Of a stretch of 64,000 bases of DNA, positions 35,413 to 43,064 are shown piece after piece. Below the pieces are notes generated by a model, which was not told the origin of the DNA, did no database searches, and was given only the letters and a program-made list of their open reading frames with translations. A program made the position numbers and the translations under genes. This stretch comes from Actinoplanes aureus (lineage in GTDB: Bacteria > Actinomycetota > Actinomycetes > Mycobacteriales > Micromonosporaceae). Each line of letters starts with the position of its first letter. Positions within the stretch are counted from its first letter, which is position 1. The DNA is taken from NCBI RefSeq assembly GCF_015704865.1, contig NZ_JADQTO010000004.1, positions 136,755 through 200,754 on the forward strand, read 5' to 3'.

Positions 35413-35518
35413 AGAGCCTTCGCGGTCAGGGTCGTGTGCGGCCCAACGTGGGTGCTGTCTGGCGGCCGTTGAGACAGCATTGAGCGTGGGCCAGGACCCT
35501 GCCTACGGAAGCTCTAGC
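35408..35518. repeat. 111-bp segmented inverted repeat between convergent GNAT genes
   Basis: Four perfectly complementary blocks pair in order: GCTAGAG (35408-35414) with 35512-35518; CAGGGTC (35427-35433) with 35495-35501; GGCCCA (35440-35445) with 35487-35492; TGCTGTCT (35453-35460) with 35472-35479. The loop is 11 bases. This gives 28 pairs separated by internal loops. It fills the space between two convergent genes, so it may be a two-way terminator, a structured RNA or a small inverted-repeat element. I cannot tell which. Confidence 0.6.
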
Positions 35519-35535
35519 CACCGCTGGGATGGCGG

Positions 35536-36105
35536 TCAGTCGGTGGCGAGGCGGGCGTGGCCGTGCATGTCGTGCCAGCCGTCGGCGTGCCGGGCCACCC
35601 CGCGCTTGACGCCCTCGGCCAGGAAGCCGGCCCGCTCGGCGACCCGGCAGGACGCGGTGTTGGCCGTGGAGTGGTTCAACTCCACGCGATGCAGCCCCAG
35701 CGTGCCGAACGCCCAGCCGGTGATCGCCGCGAGCGACCTCGGCGCGATGCGCCGCCCCCGGGTAGACGGCAGCACCCAGTACGACACCTCGGCCAGGCCC
35801 TCATCCAGGTCCACCCGCCGGAAGCTGATCTGCCCGGCGACCGCACCGTCCTCGGTCACCGCCCAGCCGGCACCGGTCTCCGCGCGCCAGCGCCCGGGCC
35901 ACTGTGCGATCCAGGCCTGGGCCTCCTCGCCGGTCATGCTCCGGCAGTGCCACCGCTGGATCGCCGGATCCGAATAGCCGGCCAGCACGTCGCGCACGTC
36001 CGACTCCTGCCACGGCCGCAACACCAGGCCGTCGTGGGAGAGGACGGGCTGCGGCAGCGCGGCCAGGGCCCCGACCGGAAGGGCGGGCGTGTAGAGGTTC
36101 GGCAT
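35536..36105 (-). CDS. GNAT acetyltransferase, RimJ/RimL type
   Basis: This 189-residue GNAT of the RimJ/RimL group has GLVLRPWQESDVRDVLAGY at the start, the CoA loop TRGRRIAPRSL and HRVELNHSTANTASCRVAERAGF at the end. Relatives acetylate ribosomal protein N-termini or small molecules; the target here is unknown. It follows sdhB by 20 bases on the same strand and could be transcribed by readthrough from the sdh operon. Confidence 0.88.
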   Translation of the reverse strand: MPNLYTPALPVGALAALPQPVLSHDGLVLRPWQESDVRDVLAGYSDPAIQRWHCRSMTGEEAQAWIAQWPGRWRAETGAGWAVTEDGAVAGQISFRRVDLDEGLAEVSYWVLPSTRGRRIAPRSLAAITGWAFGTLGLHRVELNHSTANTASCRVAERAGFLAEGVKRGVARHADGWHDMHGHARLATD

Positions 36106-36125
36106 GCGGCGACCCTACCGGCGGG

Positions 36126-37124
36126 CTACTTCTCCTTCTCCGGCTCCGGGTGGTGGTAGACGACCTGCTCCGGCGACAACGGGAAGGTGATGTCCTCACC
36201 GAACGGCGACAGTCCACCCTGGAGCGGCGCCGCGATCTCGGAGATGTCCATCTGCCCGTCCGGCCCGACCGGCGGGCCCTCCGGCAGGCGCGCGCTGGAG
36301 AGCGGGGTGCCGGCGGCGACGCCGGTGACGCCGCCCGAAGTGCTCGGCGCCATGGACTCGGCCGGCTCCAGCTCGTCCCGGCGGAAGATCTTGCGGCCGA
36401 GCCAGACCAGCGGGTCGTAGCGGCGGTCGACCACGCGTTCCTTCATCGGGATGATCGCGTTATCGGTGATCTTGATGTGTTCCGGGCAGACCTCGGTGCA
36501 GCACTTGGTGATGTTGCAGTAGCCGAGGCCCTGGCTGGCCTGTGCGAACTCCTTGCGGTCGCCGCGGGCGTCGAGCGGATGCATGTCCAGCTCGGCAGCG
36601 CGGATGAAGTAACGCGGCCCGGCGAACGCCTCCTTGTTCTCCTCGTGGTCGCGGACCACGTGGCAGGTGTTCTGGCAGAGGAAGCACTCGATGCACTTGC
36701 GGAACTCCTGGCTGCGTTCCACGTCGACCTGCCGCATCCGGTACTCGCCGGGTGCCAGGCCGACCGGTGGCGCGAACGCCGGGGTCTCCCGCGCCTTCTC
36801 GTAGTTGAAGGACACGTCGGTGACCAGGTCACGGATCACCGGGAAGGTCCGCAACGGCGTGATGGTGATGGTCTCGTCCTCGGCGAACGTGGACATCCGC
36901 GTCATGCAGCCCAGTCGCGGATGGCCGTTGATCTCCATGGAGCAGGAGCCGCACTTGCCCGCCTTGCAGTTCCACCGGCAGGCCAGATCGGGAGCCTCGG
37001 TGGCCTGCAGCCGGTGGATGATGTCGAGGACCACCTCGCCCTCGTTCACCTCGACCTCGAAGTCACGCAGGTCGCCGCCGGACGAATCGCCCCGCCAGAC
37101 CCGGAAGCGCCGTTTGGTGCCCAT
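36126..37124 (-). CDS. sdhB: succinate dehydrogenase iron-sulfur subunit with C-terminal extension
   Basis: This 332-residue electron-transfer subunit carries a [2Fe-2S] cluster motif (Cys53, Cys58, Cys61, Cys73) and two further cluster motifs, CIECFLCQNTC and CCTEVCPEH, for the 4Fe-4S and 3Fe-4S centres. Standard SdhB proteins end near residue 250. Here about 80 extra residues, Gly/Pro-rich then EDITFPLSPEQVVYHHPEPE, follow. ATG 37124 shares a base with the sdhA stop (TGATG). It passes electrons from SdhA to quinone. Confidence 0.95.
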   Translation of the reverse strand: MGTKRRFRVWRGDSSGGDLRDFEVEVNEGEVVLDIIHRLQATEAPDLACRWNCKAGKCGSCSMEINGHPRLGCMTRMSTFAEDETITITPLRTFPVIRDLVTDVSFNYEKARETPAFAPPVGLAPGEYRMRQVDVERSQEFRKCIECFLCQNTCHVVRDHEENKEAFAGPRYFIRAAELDMHPLDARGDRKEFAQASQGLGYCNITKCCTEVCPEHIKITDNAIIPMKERVVDRRYDPLVWLGRKIFRRDELEPAESMAPSTSGGVTGVAAGTPLSSARLPEGPPVGPDGQMDISEIAAPLQGGLSPFGEDITFPLSPEQVVYHHPEPEKEK

Positions 37125-39016
37125 CAGTGCTCCTCCACCTCGGCCAGTTCCTCGTCGGTCAGGTATTTCGACAGCTCACTGCGGTCGAACAGCTCGATCA
37201 GCTCGTCTCGCATCCGCGGCACCGGCTTGCGCTCCAGCACCACGTCGCCGCTCTCGTCGAGCGAGCAGACCAGGTTGATGCGGCGCCACTCCGGGTTCAT
37301 CTTCGGGTAGTCCTCCCGGGTGTGCCCGCCGCGCGACTCCTCGCGCTCCAGCGCCGCTTTCGCCGTGCACTCCGAGACGACCAGCATGTTGCGCAGGTCG
37401 AGGGCCAGATGCCAGCCCGGGTTGTAGCGGCGGCCGCCTTCCGCGGACACGTTCGCCACCCGGGACCGGAGCTCGTGCAGCCGCTTGAGGGCGTCGGTCA
37501 GCTCACCCGCGCGGCGGATGATGCCGACCAGGTCGCCCATCACCGCCTGGAGGTCTTGCTGAAGCGTGTACGGGTTCTCGCCACCGGTCCGCGCCAGCGG
37601 TGCCAGCGCCACCTCGGCCGCGGCGGCGACGTCCACCTTGGACACCTTCGGACGGCCGCCGAGCGCATCCACGTAGGCCGCCGCGTGCTCGCCCGCCCGT
37701 TTCCCGAAGACCAGCAGGTCGGAGAGCGAGTTGCCGCCGAGCCGATTGGACCCGTGCATCCCACCGGAGACCTCGCCCGCGGCGAAGAGCCCGAGCACCG
37801 AGCCGAAGGCCGCGCCGGTGTCCGGCTCCACCTCGACGCCACCCATTACGTAATGGCAGGTGGGGCCGACCTCCATCGGCTCCTTGGTGATGTCGACGTC
37901 GGCCAGCTCCTTGAACTGGTGGTGCATCGACGGCAGCCGCCGGATGATCTGCTCGGCCGGCATCCGACTGGCGATGTCCAGGAACACCCCGCCGGCCGGA
38001 CTGCCCCGGCCGGCCTTGACCTCGCTGTTGATGGCCCGGGCCACCTCGTCACGGGGCAGCAGCTCGGGTGGGCGGCGGTTGTTGTCTGGATCGGTGTACC
38101 AGCGGTCCGCCTCCTCCTCGGTCTCCGCGTACTGCTTGCGGAAGACGTCGGGGACGTAGTCGAACATGAACCGCTTGCCCTCGGAGTTGCGCAGCACCCC
38201 GCCGTCACCGCGGACCGACTCGGTGACCAGGATGCCCTTCACGCTGGGCGGCCAGACCATGCCGGTCGGGTGGAACTGGAGGAACTCCATGTTGATGAGC
38301 GTGGCGCCGGAGCGCAGTGCCAGCGCGTGACCGTCGCCGGTGTACTCCCAGGAGTTCGACGTGACCTTGTAGCTGCGGCCGACCCCGCCGGTGGCCAGCA
38401 CCACGGCCGGCGCCTCGAAGAGCAGGAACTCGCCGGACTCCCGGTAATACCCGAACGCGCCGGCCACCCGGTCGCCGTCGAGCAGCAGCTCGGTGATCGT
38501 GGTCTCCTGGAAGACCCGGATCCGGGACTCATAGCTCCCGGTCTCCGCGTAGTCCTCCTGCTGCAACGAGACGATCTTCTGCTGGAGGGTCCGGATCAGC
38601 TCCAGCCCGGTCCGGTCGCCGACGTGCGCCAGCCGCGGGTACTCGTGGCCGCCGAAGTTGCGCTGCGAGATCCGGCCGTCCTTGGTCCGGTCGAAGAGCG
38701 CACCGTACGTCTCCAGCTCCCAGATCCGCTCCGGCGCCTCCTTGGCGTGCAGCTCCGCCATCCGGAAGTTGTTGAGGAACTTGCCGCCGCGCATGGTGTC
38801 CCGGAAGTGCACCATCCAGTTGTCGCGACTGTTCACGTTCCCCAGTGCGGCGGCGGCGCCGCCCTCGGCCATCACCGTGTGTGCCTTGCCGAACAGCGAC
38901 TTCGAGATGATCGCCGTTCGTTTGCCGGCCAGCCGGGCCTCGATCGCCGCGCGCAGACCGGCGCCGCCGGCGCCGATCACGACGACGTCGTACAGGTGTC
39001 GTTCGATCGTGGTCAT
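37124..39016 (-). CDS. sdhA: succinate dehydrogenase flavoprotein subunit
   Basis: This 630-residue flavoprotein has the FAD-binding VVVIGAGGAGLRAA near the N-terminus, the covalent-flavin histidine in SKSLFGKAHTVMAEGG, the active-site region EFLQFHPTGMV and GGMHGSNRLGGNSLSDLL. It oxidises succinate to fumarate in the TCA cycle and respiratory chain. ATG 39016 follows GAGGGCGGCCACC; a longer reading adds 14 unrelated residues. Gene order sdhC-A-B and protein type match the mycobacterial Sdh1 class. Confidence 0.96.
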   Translation of the reverse strand: MTTIERHLYDVVVIGAGGAGLRAAIEARLAGKRTAIISKSLFGKAHTVMAEGGAAAALGNVNSRDNWMVHFRDTMRGGKFLNNFRMAELHAKEAPERIWELETYGALFDRTKDGRISQRNFGGHEYPRLAHVGDRTGLELIRTLQQKIVSLQQEDYAETGSYESRIRVFQETTITELLLDGDRVAGAFGYYRESGEFLLFEAPAVVLATGGVGRSYKVTSNSWEYTGDGHALALRSGATLINMEFLQFHPTGMVWPPSVKGILVTESVRGDGGVLRNSEGKRFMFDYVPDVFRKQYAETEEEADRWYTDPDNNRRPPELLPRDEVARAINSEVKAGRGSPAGGVFLDIASRMPAEQIIRRLPSMHHQFKELADVDITKEPMEVGPTCHYVMGGVEVEPDTGAAFGSVLGLFAAGEVSGGMHGSNRLGGNSLSDLLVFGKRAGEHAAAYVDALGGRPKVSKVDVAAAAEVALAPLARTGGENPYTLQQDLQAVMGDLVGIIRRAGELTDALKRLHELRSRVANVSAEGGRRYNPGWHLALDLRNMLVVSECTAKAALEREESRGGHTREDYPKMNPEWRRINLVCSLDESGDVVLERKPVPRMRDELIELFDRSELSKYLTDEELAEVEEH

Positions 39017-39027
39017 GGTGGCCGCCC

Positions 39028-39819
39028 TCAGTTGATGAAGCGCAGGTCGGAGTACCACTCGGCGGCGAGACCCATGATGTAGAAGTCGGTCAGGGCCAGC
39101 GTGCCGAGAGTGATCCAGGCCAGTTGCATGTGCCGGGTGTTGAGCTTGGAGACGAAGGTCCAGAAGCGATACCGCACCGGATGCTTCGAGAAGTGCTTGA
39201 GCCGGCCGCCCGCGATGTGCCGGCAGGAGTGGCAGGACAGCGTGTACGCCCAGAGCAGGATCACGTTCACCCAGAGGATCACGTTGCCGAGGCCCAGCCC
39301 GGTCGCCTGCGCCACCGCCGCGTCCCAGGTGTTGATCAACGAGATGATCACCGCGGCGTAGAACGCGTACCGGTGGGCGTTCTGGAAGATCAGCGGGAAG
39401 CGGGTCTCACCGGAGTAGCGCTTGTGCCCGTCCGGCACGGCGCACGCCGGCGGTGACAGCCAGAACGACCGGTAGTACGCCTTCCGGTAGTAGTAGCAGG
39501 TCAGCCGGAAGAGCAGCAGGAACGGCAGGCTGAAGGCCGCTTCCGGGATCAGGAAGAACTTGGGGAGCGGAGTGCCGAACATCGCCGCGTCACCGCAGAC
39601 GTCGGTGAGGCAGGGTGAATAGAACGGCGTCAGATAGTGGTAGTCGTCCACGAAGAACCACTGGTGCATGAACACCCGGACCGTGGCGTAGGTGACCCAG
39701 GCCGCCAGCCCGACGAAGGTGACCAGGGGAGCGAGCCACCAGCGGTCGGTACGCAGCGTCTTCGCCGCGATCGCCGCGCGTGCCCGGCTGCCGCCCGGCG
39801 TCGTTGCCGTCGTCGTCAT
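39028..39819 (-). CDS. sdhC: succinate dehydrogenase membrane anchor/cytochrome b-like subunit (Sdh1 type)
   Basis: This 263-residue membrane protein has about five helices with HQWFFVDDYHYLTPFYSPC, NAHRYAFYAAVIISL and SCHSCRHIAGGRLKHFSKHP. This is the long single-subunit anchor of actinobacterial Sdh1 enzymes rather than separate SdhC and SdhD. Histidines in helices could ligate heme or act near quinone. ATG 39819 follows GGGAGATGG. It lies 11 bases before sdhA and is the first gene of the operon. Confidence 0.92.
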   Translation of the reverse strand: MTTTATTPGGSRARAAIAAKTLRTDRWWLAPLVTFVGLAAWVTYATVRVFMHQWFFVDDYHYLTPFYSPCLTDVCGDAAMFGTPLPKFFLIPEAAFSLPFLLLFRLTCYYYRKAYYRSFWLSPPACAVPDGHKRYSGETRFPLIFQNAHRYAFYAAVIISLINTWDAAVAQATGLGLGNVILWVNVILLWAYTLSCHSCRHIAGGRLKHFSKHPVRYRFWTFVSKLNTRHMQLAWITLGTLALTDFYIMGLAAEWYSDLRFIN

Positions 39820-39872
39820 TCCATCTCCCTGACAGTGCCGTCTCAGGTGCGCCGGCGACTGCCACAGGGCAC

Positions 39873-39923
39873 ACGGGTGCCCCACGTCAGCCGTCGCCAA
39901 GCGACAGTGATGTGGGGCACACG
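39873..39923. promoter_or_regulatory. inverted repeat in the sdhC leader/promoter
   Basis: GTGCCCCAC (39877-39885) and GTGGGGCAC (39912-39920) are perfect 9-bp arms; allowing two mismatches, the match extends outward. Inside, GTCGC (39893-39897) and GCGAC (39901-39905) form a second stem. It lies about 55-105 bases before the sdhC start. It may be a paired operator or a structured leader of the sdh transcript. Confidence 0.45.
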
Positions 39924-39946
39924 TTACGCCGAAGGTCCGACACTTC

Positions 39947-39993
39947 GCGGGCCGGGATCCCCTGCGCGTCACAAAAAGATCATCCCGGCCCGC
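39947..39993 (-). terminator. probable terminator of the tldD-tldE unit
   Basis: GCGGGCCGGGAT (39947-39958) and ATCCCGGCCCGC (39982-39993) form a perfect 12-bp stem with a 23-base loop, about 50 bases downstream of the tldE stop. The minus-strand transcript has a short U-run inside the loop rather than after the stem. Position suggests termination between tldE and sdhC. Confidence 0.5.
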
Positions 39994-40044
39994 AAAGACG
40001 GTCACCGATGAGTTAGTGGATCTTTCTGGGCGACCGAGTCACTT

Positions 40045-41490
40045 TCACCCGGAGGCGTTGCCGGTGACGTTCCAGCCCGCCAGATGCAGGGCCGGAGCCG
40101 CGTACCGCGCGCGGCCCCACGACTGCGGCAGCAGCACCGACTCGGCGCCGATGCCGAGCACCCGGCCGGGGCCGAGCGCCTGCGGATAGGACTGGGTGAA
40201 CCGGAGGCCACCGACGGCCGAGACGATCTCGCCGTCCTCCACCAGCCAGACGCCGTTGCGGGTGAGCCCGGTCACCACGAGGCTCTTCGGGTCGAGCACC
40301 CGGGTGTACCAGAGGTCGGTGACCAGCAGCCCTCGGCGCATCCGGGCGACCAGCGGCCGGGCCGACTCGGCGATCGGCCCGGCGCCGTCAGCCTCGGCGA
40401 CCTCGGCGAGCGGGGCCGGCCGCTCCGCCGCCTCCAGGCGCACGTGCGTCGCCTGCGGTCCCCACGACCGGGAGACCGCGGAGGCGTGCCCCGTCGACTC
40501 CGTGCCGTCCTGCGCGGCCGACGTCCGGTCGTGCGCCACCGCGGTGGTCACCCCGTCCCGGACCAGGACCAGCGACCGGCGCGGGGTGCCCTCGTCGTCG
40601 AAGGGCAGGCCGGGAGCCGGCTCGCCACGGCTGCCCAGCGGTTCGTCCACGATGGTCACCGACGGATCGAACTGCTCCACCCCGAGCTCGGCGAAGGACT
40701 GCCGCTGCACATACGCCTTGCCGTTGAACCCGAACGTCGCAAGATTTTCCAGCAGGTCGGCGACCGCGTCCGGCTCGAGGACCACCTCGTACTCCCCGGG
40801 TGGGAGCTCGACCGGCTGCCGGGCGGCCCGGGCCTTCGCCGCGGCCCGCGCGCCGAGCACCGCGCCGTCCAGATCGGCCAGCCGGCACGACGCCAGCCGA
40901 GCCACTCCGTCGGCCCCGCCGACACGCGCGATGCCGTCCATCGCCGCCTCCGCCGTCCGCCCCTCGACCGCCTGACCGGCGGTGTTGGCGAAGGCGGCTG
41001 AGACGTAGACGGTCCGGCAGTAGCCGGCCGTCTCGAGGCCGCCGGCCGCCTGCACGAAGTCGCGCACCCGCTCGGCCCGCTCGGCCGGGGTGGCCCGTGC
41101 GGTGGCCTCGTCGAAACCGAACGCCAACCCGGACCGCTCACCGGAACCGGGATGAGCGGCCGAGACGCGCAGCGCCGCCGGGCGGATCACACCCGGCCAC
41201 GCCGGGTCGGGCGGGCTCACCGCGGCGGCCGCCACGGTCCGCGCCACCAGGGCGCGCAGACCGTCTGCATCGGTCACGGTGGTGGAGCCGCTCGCGGTGC
41301 GTCCGTCCAGATGCAGCCGGAGCCGCACGCCGGTGGTCGCGTCCGCCACGTTCTGATGGATCATCGAGTTCGCGAAGCGGGTCAGTGCCTGGGCGTCGTG
41401 CCGCACGACGACCTCGGCCTCCGCGGCCCGGCCCGCCACCTCGCGGACCAGCTCGATGACCCGGGTCGCGATCCCCAGCTCGGCGCTCAT
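40045..41490 (-). CDS. tldE: TldE/PmbA-family metalloprotease subunit
   Basis: This 481-residue protein is the PmbA/TldE partner of TldD. It lacks the zinc HExxxH motif and has family segments such as YEVVLEPDAVADLLENLATFGFN, PLGSRGEPAPGLPFDDEGTPRR and LLVTDLWYTRVLDP. TldD/TldE form a heterodimeric protease that trims unfolded or modified peptides, as in microcin and RiPP maturation and CcdA decay in enterics. It follows tldD by 34 bases. No RiPP precursor is seen nearby. Confidence 0.93.
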   Translation of the reverse strand: MSAELGIATRVIELVREVAGRAAEAEVVVRHDAQALTRFANSMIHQNVADATTGVRLRLHLDGRTASGSTTVTDADGLRALVARTVAAAAVSPPDPAWPGVIRPAALRVSAAHPGSGERSGLAFGFDEATARATPAERAERVRDFVQAAGGLETAGYCRTVYVSAAFANTAGQAVEGRTAEAAMDGIARVGGADGVARLASCRLADLDGAVLGARAAAKARAARQPVELPPGEYEVVLEPDAVADLLENLATFGFNGKAYVQRQSFAELGVEQFDPSVTIVDEPLGSRGEPAPGLPFDDEGTPRRSLVLVRDGVTTAVAHDRTSAAQDGTESTGHASAVSRSWGPQATHVRLEAAERPAPLAEVAEADGAGPIAESARPLVARMRRGLLVTDLWYTRVLDPKSLVVTGLTRNGVWLVEDGEIVSAVGGLRFTQSYPQALGPGRVLGIGAESVLLPQSWGRARYAAPALHLAGWNVTGNASG

Positions 41491-41524
41491 GCCGCCACCT
41501 CCGCGAACTCGCTCGCACGCTCGC

Positions 41525-42961
41525 TCATCCGTGCACCCCCACCCGTACGTTCGTGAACCGGGCCGGCGCCGCGGGATGACCGGTGTGCCCGATCTGGCCG
41601 GGCTGGCCCTTCCCGCAGTTGGGCGTGCCCCAGGCCGTGGTCTCGGAGGAGAGCATGTCCATCGACTGCCAGAACCGCGGGCCGATCCCGGTGTAGGTCG
41701 GGTTGCGCAGCATCCGGCCCAGCTTTCCGTTCTTGATCTCGTAGCCGAGCTCGCAGCCGAACTGGAAATTCAGCCGGCGGTCGTCGATCGACCAGGACCG
41801 GTTGACGTCCATGAACACGCCGTCGTCGGTGGCCGCGATGATTTCGTCCAGTGTGTGCGGGCCGGGCTCCAGGCCGACGTTGGTCATCCGCACCATCGGC
41901 AGCCGGGACCAGCCGTCCGAGCGGACGCTGCCCGCGTAGTCCAGCCCGGCGACCGCCGCCGAGTCCCGCCCGGCCAGCACGCCCACCCAGATGCCGTCAC
42001 GCACCGCATACCGCTTGGCGGCCGCGGTGCCCTCGTCGTCGAAGCCGAAGCTGCCCAGCCCGCCCGGGAAGGTCGGGTCGATCGTGATGTTCATCAGCTC
42101 CGAGCCGTAACGCAGCGAACCGAGCCGGCTCAGGTCCAGCCAGCTGGTCCCGGCGAAGGCGGCCTCCCAGCCGAGGATCCGGTCCAGCTCGATGGCGTGC
42201 CCCACCGACTCGTGGATCTGCAGGGCCAGCTGCTCGCTGCCGAGCACCAGGGTGGTCTCGCCGGACGGGCACAGCGGCGCGGTCAGCAGCGCCCGCGCCT
42301 CCTCGGCCATCCGCGGCGCGTTGCCCACCAGGTCCAGCTCCTCGACCAGCTCCCACCCCCGGGTGCCGAACTGGCCGCGCCAGGACGGCCAGGACCGCCG
42401 CTGGATCTCCCCGTCGCCGAACGCGCTCGCCTCCACCCCGGCGCCGCACTCCCGGATGTGCTGGTCGATGCGGTGTCCCTCGCTGGAGACGAACCACTTG
42501 CGGGTGTCCCAGATCGAGTAGTTGGCCTCGGCCATGTCGGCACCCGCGTCCTTCGCCGCGGTGGTGGCCCGCACCAGCAGGTCGCCCTTGCCGGACAGCG
42601 GAACCCCGAGCGGGTCGATCACGCAGTCGCTGGACCAGCTGGCGACCACGGCCTTGCCCGGCACCAGCTCGACCGGAGGGCCGGGCACTGTGGCGCTGGC
42701 CGCGGCGATCTCCGCGGCCCGCCGGCCGGCGGCCCGGGCGGCCGGTTCGGACAGATCCGGCACGGCGTAGAAGCCCCAGCCGGAGCCGACCAGCGCCCGC
42801 ACACCGATCCCCGCGCTCTCGTCGGATCCGAGATCCTCCACGACACCGTCGCGGGCCGACATCGTCTCCGTGCGCCGCACCATGACGCGCGCGTCCGCAT
42901 AGCGGGCGCCGGCGTCGAGCGCGGCCTGCACCGCCGCGCCCGCCTCCTCGAAGTGGCTCAT
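41525..42961 (-). CDS. tldD: TldD-family zinc metalloprotease
   Basis: This 478-residue catalytic subunit has the zinc motif HESVGHAIELDR (HExxxH), the downstream Cys in CGKGQPGQ, and NITIDPTFPGGLGSFGFDDEG. With TldE it encloses a chamber that degrades extended peptides. ATG 42961 begins SHFEEAGAAVQAALDAGARY. It lies 103 bases downstream of the S9-like gene on the same strand and could be co-transcribed with it, placing two protease-fold proteins together. Confidence 0.94.
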   Translation of the reverse strand: MSHFEEAGAAVQAALDAGARYADARVMVRRTETMSARDGVVEDLGSDESAGIGVRALVGSGWGFYAVPDLSEPAARAAGRRAAEIAAASATVPGPPVELVPGKAVVASWSSDCVIDPLGVPLSGKGDLLVRATTAAKDAGADMAEANYSIWDTRKWFVSSEGHRIDQHIRECGAGVEASAFGDGEIQRRSWPSWRGQFGTRGWELVEELDLVGNAPRMAEEARALLTAPLCPSGETTLVLGSEQLALQIHESVGHAIELDRILGWEAAFAGTSWLDLSRLGSLRYGSELMNITIDPTFPGGLGSFGFDDEGTAAAKRYAVRDGIWVGVLAGRDSAAVAGLDYAGSVRSDGWSRLPMVRMTNVGLEPGPHTLDEIIAATDDGVFMDVNRSWSIDDRRLNFQFGCELGYEIKNGKLGRMLRNPTYTGIGPRFWQSMDMLSSETTAWGTPNCGKGQPGQIGHTGHPAAPARFTNVRVGVHG

Positions 42962-43064
42962 GAACCGACCCTAAGCGGCAGGTGCGACAAGTTCAGCGCG
43001 GTGGAAGCAAGTCCGCCGGGTCGATGGTCGCCACCACGGGATCGGTGAGCCGTAGCGGCACCTG

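Noticed and set aside
39959..39981. Possible Rex (TTGTGA) site in front of sdhC
   Set aside because: Only one half-site is present on the minus strand and it lies in the loop of the probable tldE terminator.
40045..42961. RiPP or microcin-processing locus around tldD/tldE
   Set aside because: No small precursor gene or modifying enzyme is adjacent; neighbours are sdh genes and an S9-like protein.
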